DNA of 64,000 bases from NCBI RefSeq assembly GCF_003751085.1, contig NZ_RJJY01000001.1:5766001-5830000 (forward strand), read 5' to 3'. This stretch comes from Micromonospora sp. Llam0. Lineage in GTDB: Bacteria > Actinomycetota > Actinomycetes > Mycobacteriales > Micromonosporaceae. A program made the position numbers and the translations under genes. The stretch's first letter is position 1; every line of letters starts with the position of its first letter. The notes below the pieces were generated by a model. It made no database searches, had not been told where the DNA came from, and was given only the letters and a program-made list of their open reading frames with translations. Positions 17,092-25,731 of this stretch are shown here, piece by piece.

Positions 17092-18106
17092 GGTCAGTGC
17101 GGGTACTCGGCCGGCGGCCACCGGACCGGTCGGAGTCGACCGCCGCCAGCGCGCTCGACACCTGCCACAGCCTTCGGGTGTCCGCCAACCGCAATCCCCA
17201 CAGCACCGGCAGGCCCTGCTCCCCGCATCGGGCACCGCACATCGCCGCCGCCATGGCCGCGATCGTGTCGGTGTCCCCGCCGACCTGGATGGCCGATCGG
17301 ACGACGTCGTGCGGCCGCTGCGGGTCGGCCAGGAACACGGCCAGCGCCGCCGGCACGGACTCGACGGCCGCGACCCCGTTGCCGACCGCCTCGGCGATCT
17401 GCCCTGGCGTCGCCCGCCGCCGGGCCAGTACCCGCACGATGGACAACGCGGACCGGAACTGCGGTGTCCGCAGCCGCGTGGCGACCGCGGCGAGGAACAG
17501 GTCGGTATCGATCGGCGTGTCCTGGCGCGATCTGGCCGCAACCGCGACCGCCACCGCCTGCGCGACGGCACCGTCCTGGGCCAACGGATGAGCGTGCGTG
17601 ATCTGGGCGGACCGCCGGGCTCGACGCGCCACCTCGGCCAGTGGCAGACCCGGCAGCAGCCCGACCGGGGCCACCCGCATCGCTGCACCGTTACCGTAGG
17701 AGCCGGTGCCGCCGAAAGCCTCCTGAGACGTCGCCACCCAGGACTCGCCGGCGACGATACGGGCAAACTGCGCGGCCACCCCGGCGCCATACCCGAGATC
17801 GGGACCGGCGGCCCACTCGGCCGCGAACGCCGAAGCCAACTCGTCCTGGTCGACGTCCCCACCACGGCGCACCAGGTGTTCGGCCAGCGCCAGGGTCAAC
17901 GCGGTGTCGTCGGTCCACCGCAGCGGGGGCGGCGTCTCCAGCAGATGATCCACTGCGGCCACGTCCACCGCGGCCAGGCCCTCGAACGGAGCGCCCAACG
18001 CGTCGGCGCAGGCGGCGAGAAGGACCGCGCCCCGGACCCGCAGCAACCAAGGGTCCGGCCCGACGGCGGACGGATCCGCCCCACCGGTCGGTGTCACTCG
18101 CGACAC
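17084..18106 (-). CDS. ADP-ribosylglycohydrolase family protein, catalytic motifs intact
   Basis: This 340-aa member of the ARH/DraG family keeps RWTDDTALTLALAEHL near residue 65 and GGDTDTIAAMAAAMCGA near residue 285. These are the acidic/Thr motifs that hold two Mg ions and cleave ADP-ribosyl bonds. It also has GNGAAMRVAPVGLLPG and THAHPLAQDGAVAQA. The GTG at 18106 is chosen because GGAGAGG stands five bases upstream; the frame is open to 18133. It may reverse ADP-ribosylation of proteins or nucleic acids; the target is unknown. It is the only one of four paralogues expected to be active and stands divergent from the intact MFS gene. Confidence 0.88.
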   Translation of the reverse strand: MSRVTPTGGADPSAVGPDPWLLRVRGAVLLAACADALGAPFEGLAAVDVAAVDHLLETPPPLRWTDDTALTLALAEHLVRRGGDVDQDELASAFAAEWAAGPDLGYGAGVAAQFARIVAGESWVATSQEAFGGTGSYGNGAAMRVAPVGLLPGLPLAEVARRARRSAQITHAHPLAQDGAVAQAVAVAVAARSRQDTPIDTDLFLAAVATRLRTPQFRSALSIVRVLARRRATPGQIAEAVGNGVAAVESVPAALAVFLADPQRPHDVVRSAIQVGGDTDTIAAMAAAMCGARCGEQGLPVLWGLRLADTRRLWQVSSALAAVDSDRSGGRRPSTRTDQH

Positions 18107-18140
18107 CGACCTCTCCTTCCGATACGCCACCACACCATCC

Positions 18141-18158
18141 TACCCTCACGCAAAGGTA
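18141..18158 (-). promoter_or_regulatory. Shared palindrome copy 9, upstream of the intact ARH gene
   Basis: On the minus strand it reads TACCTTTGCGTGAGGGTA and runs into the -10 TAGGAT. A start about seven bases on gives a leader of roughly 27 bases that contains the GGAGAGG ribosome site. Confidence 0.75.
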
Positions 18159-18234
18159 GAGTCTGCCCGGCGGTGGGCCACGTGGGCGCGGCCCGCGACA
18201 TGTTAACCGCGCCACTGGGTCTCATGCCGAAAAC

Positions 18235-18251
18235 TACCCACGCGTTAGGTT
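18235..18251 (+). promoter_or_regulatory. Shared palindrome copy 10 (divergent), upstream of the intact MFS gene
   Basis: TACCCACGCGTTAGGTT has the TACCC arm and the ACGCGTTAGG core, but is one base shorter and has a poor distal arm. It resembles copy 2, which also precedes an MFS gene. It is about 110 bp before the GTG start. Medium-to-low confidence. Confidence 0.45.
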
Positions 18252-18362
18252 CGGGAAGCTGACCGCAGAGCCCGACCGCTGGCGACCGGTATCGCACGTT
18301 GGCCTCGGAGCCGCAGGGCCGGACACCCCGACATCCGGTGTTCCCGACCGAGGAATGGACCC

Positions 18363-19835
18363 GTGACCAGCAACCGCACCACCCCTGCGCCGACGTCGAC
18401 CACCGCGCCGCCGGTGCGCTTCCACGGCTGGCGCATCGTCGGGTACGCCAGCGTCGCGCTCGCGATGACCGCCCCCGGCCAGACCCTCGCCGTGTCGGCG
18501 TTCATCGACCCGATGATCGCCGACCTGGGAATGACCCGGTCCACCGTCTCCACGGCCTACCTGGTCGGCACCCTCGCCGGTGCCGCCGCACTGCCCGGCA
18601 TCGGCATCCTGATCGACCGCTACGGCGTCCGCCGCTGCATGGCGGTCATCGGCGCGGTGTTCGGCACCGTACTCATCGCTCTCTCACTCGTCACCGGGAT
18701 CGTCGGCCTGACCGCCGGATTCGTCGGCATCCGCCTCGCCGGCCAAGGCGCCCTCGGCATCGCCGCCACCACCGTCACCGCGCACTGGTTCCTACGCCGA
18801 CGCGGCACCGCCCTCGCCATCGTCTCCGCCGTCGGCACCACCGGTATCTCCCTGGCACCGCTCCTCCTCGAACGCCTCATCGCACTCCAGGGCTGGCGCA
18901 CCGCGTGGCTGATCGAAGGGCTGGTGGTCTGGGCCGTCGTCATCCCCATCGCCCTGCTCGGCATCCGCGACCGGCCCGCCGACGTTGGCCAGTTCGTCGA
19001 CGGCCAGCCACCCACCAGGGCCGGCGGGGACAGCGGACCGGTCGGCGTTACCCGGGCCAGGGCGCTGCGGACGCCGTACTTCTGGATCCTCGCCGCAGCG
19101 GTCGCCACCGCCGGCATGCTCACCACCGCCGTCGGCTTCCACCAGATCAGCCTGCTCACCGAACGAGGACTGAGCACCACCGCCGCAGCCGCGAACTTCC
19201 TGCCGCAGACCGTCGCCGGACTCGCCGCCACCCTGCTGGTCGGCCCGCTCGTCGACGGCCGGCACCCGCGCGCCCTGCTCGCGATCGCGATGGCCGGCCT
19301 CGGCACGGCGCTGACCTGGGCGACGCTGGTCACGCCAGGCTGGTCCGCGATCGGCTTCGGCGTCACCATCGGGGCCGCCTCCGCCGCCATCCGTACGGTG
19401 GAGACCGCGCTCACGCCCCGGCTGTTCGGCACCAGCCACCTCGGCGCCATCCGGGGCGCGCTCACCGCGATCAACGTCGGCTCCACCGCCTTCGGTCCGC
19501 TGCTGTTCGCCCTCGTCCACGACGCCACCGGCAGCTACCAGGCCGCCCTGCTCGGCTGCGCCGCCCTACCGGTGGCGGTCGGGCTCACCGCCCTGACCAC
19601 CCCACTACCCACACCCCCCGCCAACGGCGACGCACCCACACCGACCCACACCGACCCACACCAACAGCGACCAAAGCGACGAATGACACCGGCGGGAGCC
19701 TCTCCCGGCAGCCGTAGCCACGAGATTTCGACTCCTCCCGACGGACTCCGGTCACCAACCAAGGCTGCACATGCCGGAAAACCGTGGATAAGAAACCACG
19801 AATCGGTACGGTCCTCGTATGGCCGGTGCCGCTGA
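18363..19835 (+). CDS. MFS transporter copy 2, intact
   Basis: This 490-aa protein has about 12 membrane segments; the GTG start follows GAGGAA. The MFS signature between TM2 and TM3 is visible as LIDRYGVRRCMAVIGA, and the second half carries NFLPQTVAGLAATLLVGPLV. It fits the oxalate/monocarboxylate-like or CynX-type MFS group; the substrate cannot be read. The last roughly 60 residues after TPLPTPPANG are polar and look like a read-through tail. It is paralogous to the split gene at 3103-6085 and is divergent from the active ARH gene, as that copy is from ARH paralogue 1. Confidence 0.85.
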   Translation: MTSNRTTPAPTSTTAPPVRFHGWRIVGYASVALAMTAPGQTLAVSAFIDPMIADLGMTRSTVSTAYLVGTLAGAAALPGIGILIDRYGVRRCMAVIGAVFGTVLIALSLVTGIVGLTAGFVGIRLAGQGALGIAATTVTAHWFLRRRGTALAIVSAVGTTGISLAPLLLERLIALQGWRTAWLIEGLVVWAVVIPIALLGIRDRPADVGQFVDGQPPTRAGGDSGPVGVTRARALRTPYFWILAAAVATAGMLTTAVGFHQISLLTERGLSTTAAAANFLPQTVAGLAATLLVGPLVDGRHPRALLAIAMAGLGTALTWATLVTPGWSAIGFGVTIGAASAAIRTVETALTPRLFGTSHLGAIRGALTAINVGSTAFGPLLFALVHDATGSYQAALLGCAALPVAVGLTALTTPLPTPPANGDAPTPTHTDPHQQRPKRRMTPAGASPGSRSHEISTPPDGLRSPTKAAHAGKPWIRNHESVRSSYGRCR

Positions 19836-19980
19836 GCCGCACGGCAAGGCTCCCCGCCTAGCCAGACCACTGACTGCTGCCCGCAGCAGGACCACCGCCG
19901 AGATACGACAACGAGGCGCCCGCGTCCACGCCAACCTGCTCCTCGCCCTCCAAGCGGGCCTCGCCGCAGCCCTGGCCTAG
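19819..19980 (+). pseudogene. N-terminal fragment of a FUSC/aromatic-acid-exporter-type protein
   Basis: A 53-codon frame from ATG 19819 reads AAEPHGKAPRLARPLTAARS and then RQRGARVHANLLLALQAGLA before ending AAALA-stop. That resembles the cytoplasmic start and first TM helix of FUSC-type exporters, which run to over 300 aa. The rest is absent, so I read it as a truncated remnant. It overlaps the end of the MFS frame by 17 bp. Confidence 0.45.
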
Positions 19981-20007
19981 CCCGAGTCGGTACACAAGGA
20001 TCGACGG

Positions 20008-20403
20008 TCAGCTCTCTGTCGCCCACCGGTCCGCCCAGAGCCGGTCGGCCAGCCCCACCGCCATGAGACCGAGCCCCAGCCCCAGCCACAACGACGCGGT
20101 GGCGCCGTTACCGCCCAGCCAGTTGTTCCCACTCCCCCAGACCGGAACCTGGACGACCGCAGCGGCCACAAAGACCGCCCCGGTGGCCGCCGCGGCCAAC
20201 CGGCGACGGGTCAGGCCAGCGACGATCGCAACCAGGCCTAGGCCGATCGCCGCCGCAAGGCTCAACGACCAGGGACGCAGCTCGATCACCGCGTATCTAC
20301 CGTGGGCCTGGGCGAGCCCGACGCTGAGCAGGGACACCGCTCCCAGCGCCACGGCGGCACGGTCCACGCCCGCACCACCGCCGCCGGCCACCCGCCCGCT
20401 CAT
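20008..20403 (-). CDS. Small integral membrane protein, function unknown
   Basis: This 131-aa protein has about four hydrophobic segments (VALGAVSLLSVGLAQA, LSLAAAIGLGLVAIVAGL, AAATGAVFVAAAVVQVPV, ASLWLGLGLGLMAVGLA). It begins at an ATG that overlaps the stop of the DoxD-like gene (ATGA), so the two are translationally coupled. No family is recognised. A partner of the DoxD-like protein is plausible. Confidence 0.65.
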   Translation of the reverse strand: MSGRVAGGGGAGVDRAAVALGAVSLLSVGLAQAHGRYAVIELRPWSLSLAAAIGLGLVAIVAGLTRRRLAAAATGAVFVAAAVVQVPVWGSGNNWLGGNGATASLWLGLGLGLMAVGLADRLWADRWATES

Positions 20404-20966
20404 GACGCACGCCCCAAGAGGCGGGCCCACCGACCGGGCGATGTGACCCACCGGGGCCGCAGCACGCCGTCGACCCCGGCGAACCGGCCAGCCGCAGCGG
20501 CGAACAGGGTCGCGTGAACCAGGATCATGAGCAGGTACGACCATACCCACTCGTGCGGCGCGTTCAGCGCCGACAACATGATCGCGATTGTCTGCGCGAT
20601 GCCGACCAGCGCCCAGAACCGGGTGGCCAGCCCGATCAGCAGGAAAGCGCCGAGCGATGCCTCGGTCACCAGTACCAACCAGCCGAACGGCGCGAAGTTG
20701 GGCAGCACCACATGCTCCACCAGCCACGAGTACGGCGGAAACACAGGGAACTCGACCGCGTAGGAGGTCCACAGGTACAGGCCAGTGGGTGAGTCTCCCT
20801 CGCCAAAGTGTGGCGGCCGCTTCCACCCGGCGTTCTGGATCCACAGCAGTCCAACCGCGATGCGCACCACCGCTATCACACCTCGACTCAGCCGAGACGC
20901 CGCCAACGGACTGGGCGGCTCGCCCGTCTGGGGCAGCGGCGTTCCGGCTGCTGCATCGGCAACCAT
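20400..20966 (-). CDS. DoxD/DoxX-like membrane protein
   Basis: This 188-aa protein starts at an ATG after GGAGGGG. It has four TM helices with RIAVGLLWIQNAGWKRPPHF near residue 36, a motif of the TQO small subunit DoxD/DoxX group, then EASLGAFLLIGLATRFWALV and LLMILVHATLFAAAAGR. Such proteins sit in membrane redox or thiosulfate-oxidising complexes, though many have no known role. It is first in a coupled pair with the small membrane protein downstream. Confidence 0.72.
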   Translation of the reverse strand: MVADAAAGTPLPQTGEPPSPLAASRLSRGVIAVVRIAVGLLWIQNAGWKRPPHFGEGDSPTGLYLWTSYAVEFPVFPPYSWLVEHVVLPNFAPFGWLVLVTEASLGAFLLIGLATRFWALVGIAQTIAIMLSALNAPHEWVWSYLLMILVHATLFAAAAGRFAGVDGVLRPRWVTSPGRWARLLGRAS

Positions 20967-21067
20967 GATGACCCCTCCACAATCTGATCGTTGTCTGTCC
21001 GCTCAGCAAACACCGTTACGAGCTGGTGTAACAGCGCGAAATGCTTACAGACTGCTGACCATCGCGG

Positions 21068-22801
21068 TCATGACGCCCGCAGCGCGCGGCGAAGGCGACG
21101 CCCGAAGAGTTCGCTGGCGACGCTCAGGGCGAACGAGACGATGAGCAGCGTCGTGACCGCAGGAAAGCGGAACGCCGCGAGGTTCTCGGCGAGCAGGCGT
21201 CCGAGACCGGCGGCGCCGACGACGCCGACGACGGCGGTTTCCCGGATACAGACTTCAAATCGATAGAGGGTGTACGTGGCCAGGTGGTGTGCTGACGGCG
21301 GGACGACGGCCGCTACCGAGGCGAGCCATCCTGGCGTCCCGATGGCGCGCAGGGCGTGGCTGGGGCGGGTGTCCACGCTTTCCCACGCCTCAGCGACCAG
21401 TCGTCCCAGGATGCCGCCGGTATAGAGGCCCAGGGCCAGCGCGCCGGGTAGCACACCGGGGAAGAACACGAGCAGCGCTATCACGGCCCACACCGTCGGC
21501 GGTACGGAACGCAGGACCAGCAGCAGCGCGCGGGCGGCCCACCAGAGCGCGCCGCGCAGGAGCCGGCGGACGGGCCGGGCGTGCTCGTCCATGGCGGCGT
21601 GCCGGGCGCGCATTGCCCACGGGCCGGCCGCCATCGTGATGACCACGGCCACGGCCATCGCCAGTATGGCCATCGCCACGGTGTCCGGTACGGCGTCGCC
21701 CAGCGCCGGCCACCCGCCGGGCGGGAGCGCCGGGGGCCACATGTCGTCCAGCAGCCGGCCGGTCAGTTCCCGGGTGCGCGGTGAGGTCAGACCCGACAGC
21801 GACACCTCTGAGGCCAGCCAGGCGACGATCAACCCCGGGACCACCACGGCGGCGGACCACCGGGCCCATCGGGACCGGGCAGGTCGGGCGGAGCCGCGCC
21901 GTCCGCTTCCCAGGCCTGCGGACCAGTCGGAGCAGGTGACCACGGCCCGATCGCGGCGCAGCCGGGTGCTCCACAGGTCCGCGGCCGCCGACAGCAGCAG
22001 GACGACCCCGACGAGGGTCCACACCTCGTCCCAGTTGCGCGACTGGAGGCTGACCACCAGCTCCTGGCCGAGCCCGCCGACCCCGACCACGCCGAGGATC
22101 ACCGCCGAACGGATGGCGCACTCGAAACGGTAGAAGGAATAGGACAGCAGCAGCGGTGCCGCTGCCGGAAACAGACCGTACGCCAGGGCCGGCGCCGGCC
22201 GGGCTCCCGCGTTGCGCAGGGCGAGCAGCGGACCGGACGGCACGCCGTCAAAGGTTTCCGCGAAGACCTTCGCGGTCTGGGCGCCGAACGGAATGGCGAT
22301 CGCCAAGACAGCGGCCAGCGGGTCGAGGCCGAGCACGCTGACGAGCAGCAACGCCCAGACCAGTTCGTGGACGGAGCGGGCCGCTACGAGCACTCCCCGT
22401 ACCAGTAGGCGCAACAACCGCGCTGCAGGCGGGGGACGCCCGTTCCACGCGGCGTCGCTGAGCACGAGCCCGCCGGGCAGGCCGATCACCAGCGCCCCGG
22501 CGGTACCGAGCGCCGCGAAGATCAGGGTCACCACGGCGGCGTCGAGCACCACGGCGAGGAAGTCCACAGACAACTGCGGGTGCAGCGCTGCGGCGAGCAG
22601 GTCCCCGACGAGGGAAAGCCCGCCCCGGTTCACCACCTCGGTGCCGGCGGGCACCGCCTGCCGCCAAGACCAGACGAGCGGTACCACCACCAGCAGCAGT
22701 CCCGCCAGCCGCCGGGTGGCGACCGTCCGGCCGGTCACCCGGCGTGCTGGCGCAGCAGCGGTCCGGACAGGCTCGCGGATGGCATCGACCTGGAGCGTCA
22801 C
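21068..22801 (-). CDS. PhnE-type ABC permease, two domains fused
   Basis: This 577-aa protein contains two BPD_transp_1 permease domains in tandem. The first has the EAA-like region LALRNAGARPAPALAYGLFP and ends near VVGVGGLGQELVVSLQSRNW. The second has LRAIGTPGWLASVAAVVPPS and ends near VVGAAGLGRLLAENLAAFRF. Phosphonate-type transporters usually have one or two separate PhnE proteins, so a fused pair is a variant. The GTG at 22801 overlaps the ATPase stop (GTGA); a longer frame to 22966 is an artefact of the overlapping gene. It forms the channel for the PhnD-like binding protein. Confidence 0.85.
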   Translation of the reverse strand: MTLQVDAIREPVRTAAAPARRVTGRTVATRRLAGLLLVVVPLVWSWRQAVPAGTEVVNRGGLSLVGDLLAAALHPQLSVDFLAVVLDAAVVTLIFAALGTAGALVIGLPGGLVLSDAAWNGRPPPAARLLRLLVRGVLVAARSVHELVWALLLVSVLGLDPLAAVLAIAIPFGAQTAKVFAETFDGVPSGPLLALRNAGARPAPALAYGLFPAAAPLLLSYSFYRFECAIRSAVILGVVGVGGLGQELVVSLQSRNWDEVWTLVGVVLLLSAAADLWSTRLRRDRAVVTCSDWSAGLGSGRRGSARPARSRWARWSAAVVVPGLIVAWLASEVSLSGLTSPRTRELTGRLLDDMWPPALPPGGWPALGDAVPDTVAMAILAMAVAVVITMAAGPWAMRARHAAMDEHARPVRRLLRGALWWAARALLLVLRSVPPTVWAVIALLVFFPGVLPGALALGLYTGGILGRLVAEAWESVDTRPSHALRAIGTPGWLASVAAVVPPSAHHLATYTLYRFEVCIRETAVVGVVGAAGLGRLLAENLAAFRFPAVTTLLIVSFALSVASELFGRRLRRALRAS

Positions 22802-23544
22802 GTCAGCGTGTAAAGGTCGTCGAGGACGCGGTCGTCGAGGCGGTCGGTGGGCAGGTCGAAGACCAGCCGACCGCCGCGCAGCCCGACCGCCCGGGTGCAG
22901 TGTCGTCGGGCCAGCTCGGGCTGGTGCAGGCTGACCACGAGTGTGACCGGCCGGTCCGGGGCGCACAGCAGCCCCAGGATCCCAGCGGCCAGGGTGGGGT
23001 CCAGGCTCGAGACCGGTTCGTCGGCGACCACGAGCTCAGGCTCCTGCAGCAGCAGCCGGGCTACGGCGACGCGCTGTCGTTCACCGCCCGAGAGCCGTTC
23101 GGTGCGTTCGTGGACCGCCCACGAGAGCCCAACCCGGTCCAGTGCCTGCAGGGCTGCTGCGTCGGCGCGCGGCCAGGCCAGCGCGGCCAACGCGCGCAGG
23201 CTGCTCCATCGGCCGAGCCGTCCTCCGTTCACGTTGTGCAACACCCTGACCTGATCCACCAGATCCAGGCGTTGGGAGACCGTGCCGATGCGCCGCTGGA
23301 CCGAGCGCAGCCGCGCCGGCGGCACGCCGGCCAGCCGCGTGTCCAGCACCTCGACCTCACCGGACGTGGCGGGAATTGATCCGTTGAGCAACGACAGGAG
23401 GGTGCTCTTGCCGGCACCGCTGGCACCGAGGATCGCCAGCCGCTCGCCTGCGCGGACCGTCAGGTCGATATCGGCTACCGCGTCGTGCGAGGCGAACCGC
23501 CGACCTGCCCCACGGAGGACGACGACAGGAGGCGGCATGGTCAT
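22798..23544 (-). CDS. PhnC-type ABC transporter ATP-binding protein
   Basis: This 248-aa ATPase has Walker A GASGAGKSTLL (about residue 40), Q-loop SQRLDLVDQ, signature LSGGERQRVAVARLLL and Walker B ELVVADEPVSSLDP. It energises the fused permease downstream. Its start overlaps the end of the substrate-binding protein gene by four bases (ATGA type), so binding protein, ATPase and permease form one operon. Confidence 0.9.
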   Translation of the reverse strand: MTMPPPVVVLRGAGRRFASHDAVADIDLTVRAGERLAILGASGAGKSTLLSLLNGSIPATSGEVEVLDTRLAGVPPARLRSVQRRIGTVSQRLDLVDQVRVLHNVNGGRLGRWSSLRALAALAWPRADAAALQALDRVGLSWAVHERTERLSGGERQRVAVARLLLQEPELVVADEPVSSLDPTLAAGILGLLCAPDRPVTLVVSLHQPELARRHCTRAVGLRGGRLVFDLPTDRLDDRVLDDLYTLT

Positions 23545-24461
23545 GCCAACAGCCCCAGCTCGCGGGCGACGGACTCGATCTGGTCGTAGTTCGCGTCTGT
23601 CGTCGCGACGAAGGACTCGGCGCCGAAGAGACGTAGGATGTCCGCGTCCTCCGGCTCGGACACGTCAAGGCCCAGGAGCATGTCGGTGATCGACTGTGTC
23701 GTACCCGTACCGAACTGGGCGTCGAGGTCGGGACGCGCCAGCCAGTGGTAGTCGGCGTATCCGGGCGTGCGCCACAGCACCACGACGTCGCCGAGGTCGA
23801 CCTCTCCCGCCTCGTTCGTGGCCTTCCAAACCTGCTCATTGACCGTGCCCACTTCGAAGCTGCCGGAGGCGACGGCCTCAATCGTGGCGTCGTGGGAGCC
23901 GGAGAACCCTGGCTTGCCCTTGAGCTCGGCCTGGTCGAGGCCACCCTCCCGCATGAAATGCTGCGGCATCAGCCGACCCGAGGTGGAGGTCTCGCTGCCG
24001 AAGGTCAGGGTGTGACCGGCGAGGGCACGCAGCCCCGCGACATCCTCGAACGGCGCCAGACCCGACGCCGTGGTCGCGATGAACAGACTGTGGAAGTCCT
24101 GGTCGATGTCGCGCTGGGCGATGGCGGTCGCCCCGTCGACCCGGTTGCGGGCCTGCACCCCGGTCAGGCCGCCCATCCAGGCGAGGTGGATGTCACCAAC
24201 CTCGAAGGCCCGCACGACCGCGGTGTAGTCGGTGACCGGACGGTATACCACCGTGTGCCCCGTGGCGCTCGCGAACCGTTCCGCGAGCGACGGGTACAGG
24301 CGGTTCAGCAGCTCGGGATCCTGATCGGGGATCGCGGAGATGTTCAAGGGACCTGCGGCAGCCTCACCACCTGGCTGCTCGCCGCCCCCGTCGCCGCAGG
24401 CGGCGAGCAGGAGTAGACCAGCGGACCCGACGAACAGGCTACGGCGATCGACGGCGGGCAT
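23541..24461 (-). CDS. PhnD-like solute-binding lipoprotein
   Basis: This 306-aa lipoprotein has the lipobox LLLAAC near residue 22 and a PhnD-type fold (AIPDQDPELLNRLYPSLAER, YTAVVRAFEVGDIHLAWMGG, TFGSETSTSGRLMPQHFMRE). The ATG at 24461 is chosen for the GGGAGG before it. The family binds phosphonate, phosphite or related oxyanions, and one branch is annotated as putative selenate binders. The neighbouring TusA-like radical SAM protein makes a sulfur or selenium substrate worth considering. Confidence 0.85.
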   Translation of the reverse strand: MPAVDRRSLFVGSAGLLLLAACGDGGGEQPGGEAAAGPLNISAIPDQDPELLNRLYPSLAERFASATGHTVVYRPVTDYTAVVRAFEVGDIHLAWMGGLTGVQARNRVDGATAIAQRDIDQDFHSLFIATTASGLAPFEDVAGLRALAGHTLTFGSETSTSGRLMPQHFMREGGLDQAELKGKPGFSGSHDATIEAVASGSFEVGTVNEQVWKATNEAGEVDLGDVVVLWRTPGYADYHWLARPDLDAQFGTGTTQSITDMLLGLDVSEPEDADILRLFGAESFVATTDANYDQIESVARELGLLA

Positions 24462-24540
24462 GGGGCCTCCCAAGGGAGATCGTTGGTGGGAATCGGATCG
24501 TGTGGCCGCGCGTCGCGGCGGCGGTCGCGTGGGCGCGGCC

Positions 24541-25638
24541 TCAGGCGCAGCGGAACACTTCACGACCCGATCGGGCCGCCGCGTCCTGCACAGCCAACGT
24601 GTCGCGCACCACGCCGAAGACCTCCGTGAGCGGCAGGGGCGCGTCCGCGATGCGCATGTGGGAATTGGTCACCGCCACCGGATGCCACCAGGCGCCGTCA
24701 GCGGTAATCGTGGGCTCGGGCTCCAGGGTGTCGATCGACACATGAACCCCGGTGTCGGCAAAGCCTTCCCGGGCGACCGGTCGGATCAGGCGGTCGTCCC
24801 GTGCGATGCCTTCTGCATCCAGCCTGCGGTGCAGGGCCGCCACGCCTGCGGCATCCTCCTCGTACAGCGTCGCCGCAACCCGGACCCGGAAACCGAGCGT
24901 GCTGGCGAGCCCGATTCCGTCCAGCGCCCGCGCCCAGGACCCTGCAGCACGCTGGCGGTCGTGCAGATCCGGCGTTGCCGAGTCGAGACTGACCTGCATC
25001 GTCACGGACCGGTCCAGCGACTCCAGCAGCTCACGTCGCCGACCACGGCCGAAGATCATGGCGTTGGTCAGGATGGTGCGCTCCAACCCCGCTGCGGCGT
25101 CCACGAGCTCGCCCAGCTCTGGGTGCATGAACGGCTCCCCGCCGGTCAGGAGCAGCTCACGGCCGCCCAGCGAGCGAAACTCGGCAAAGACGTCTCGGGC
25201 CACGTCGGGCTCCAGTCGCCGGGCCGCAGCGCGTGGAGATGACTCGGCACAGCAGTACGCGCAGGCCAGATTGCAGTCGAAGTTCGTATATGCCCAGAGC
25301 CGCCGTCCCACCGGCGTACGCTCTCCCTGGCTGAACGTCGTCGCCGACGCGGCGGCCGATCCGGCCTTGCGCACCGCGAACCACCACGGCCCGTCCGGCG
25401 TCTCACTCACCTGCGCGTCGACGTCGTGGCCCACCAACTCGGCCCAGACCGGCAGATCGACGACCACGCTGGGTTCCGCACTGCGTACACCTAGTAGTTG
25501 CCCTGGCTCCAGACGGCGCATCGCCCGCGTGATGAGCAGCAACAGGCCGCTGCCGCAGTCCATGTCGCCGCCGTCCACGATGGTGGCGACAGCTCCGGCC
25601 GGAGTCGATGACCTCGAAGAGGGGTCGGCGTGAGGCAT
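24541..25638 (-). CDS. Radical SAM protein with TusA-like N-terminal domain
   Basis: This 365-aa protein opens with a TusA-like sulfur-carrier segment (about residues 17-85, DGGDMDCGSGLLLLITRAMR). The radical SAM core follows at about residue 110 with CNLACAYCC, which supplies the three cysteines for the 4Fe-4S cluster, then LLTGGEPFMHPELGEL. The C-terminal third has no second cluster motif that I can see beyond FRC at the end. The usual TusA motif has CP; here it is DCGS, with the catalytic Cys kept. It lies 80 bp upstream of the PhnD-like gene on the same strand. Likely part of the metabolism of the imported substrate. Confidence 0.75.
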   Translation of the reverse strand: MPHADPSSRSSTPAGAVATIVDGGDMDCGSGLLLLITRAMRRLEPGQLLGVRSAEPSVVVDLPVWAELVGHDVDAQVSETPDGPWWFAVRKAGSAAASATTFSQGERTPVGRRLWAYTNFDCNLACAYCCAESSPRAAARRLEPDVARDVFAEFRSLGGRELLLTGGEPFMHPELGELVDAAAGLERTILTNAMIFGRGRRRELLESLDRSVTMQVSLDSATPDLHDRQRAAGSWARALDGIGLASTLGFRVRVAATLYEEDAAGVAALHRRLDAEGIARDDRLIRPVAREGFADTGVHVSIDTLEPEPTITADGAWWHPVAVTNSHMRIADAPLPLTEVFGVVRDTLAVQDAAARSGREVFRCA

Positions 25639-25731
25639 TCCCTCACCCTAGACAGGCGGAACGCGAACAGATCTTACGATTCTGTGAGCTTGTGGTTGGG
25701 CCGCAACCACCCCTGGACTAGCGTGTCTTGC

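Noticed and set aside
18299..19717. Long plus-strand frame in another phase of the MFS gene
   Set aside because: Arg/His/Pro-rich translation, no start signal and full overlap with the real MFS frame mark it as a high-GC shadow.
24340..25242. Long plus-strand frame opposite the radical SAM gene
   Set aside because: It is antisense to a protein with clear cluster and TusA motifs and has no family similarity.
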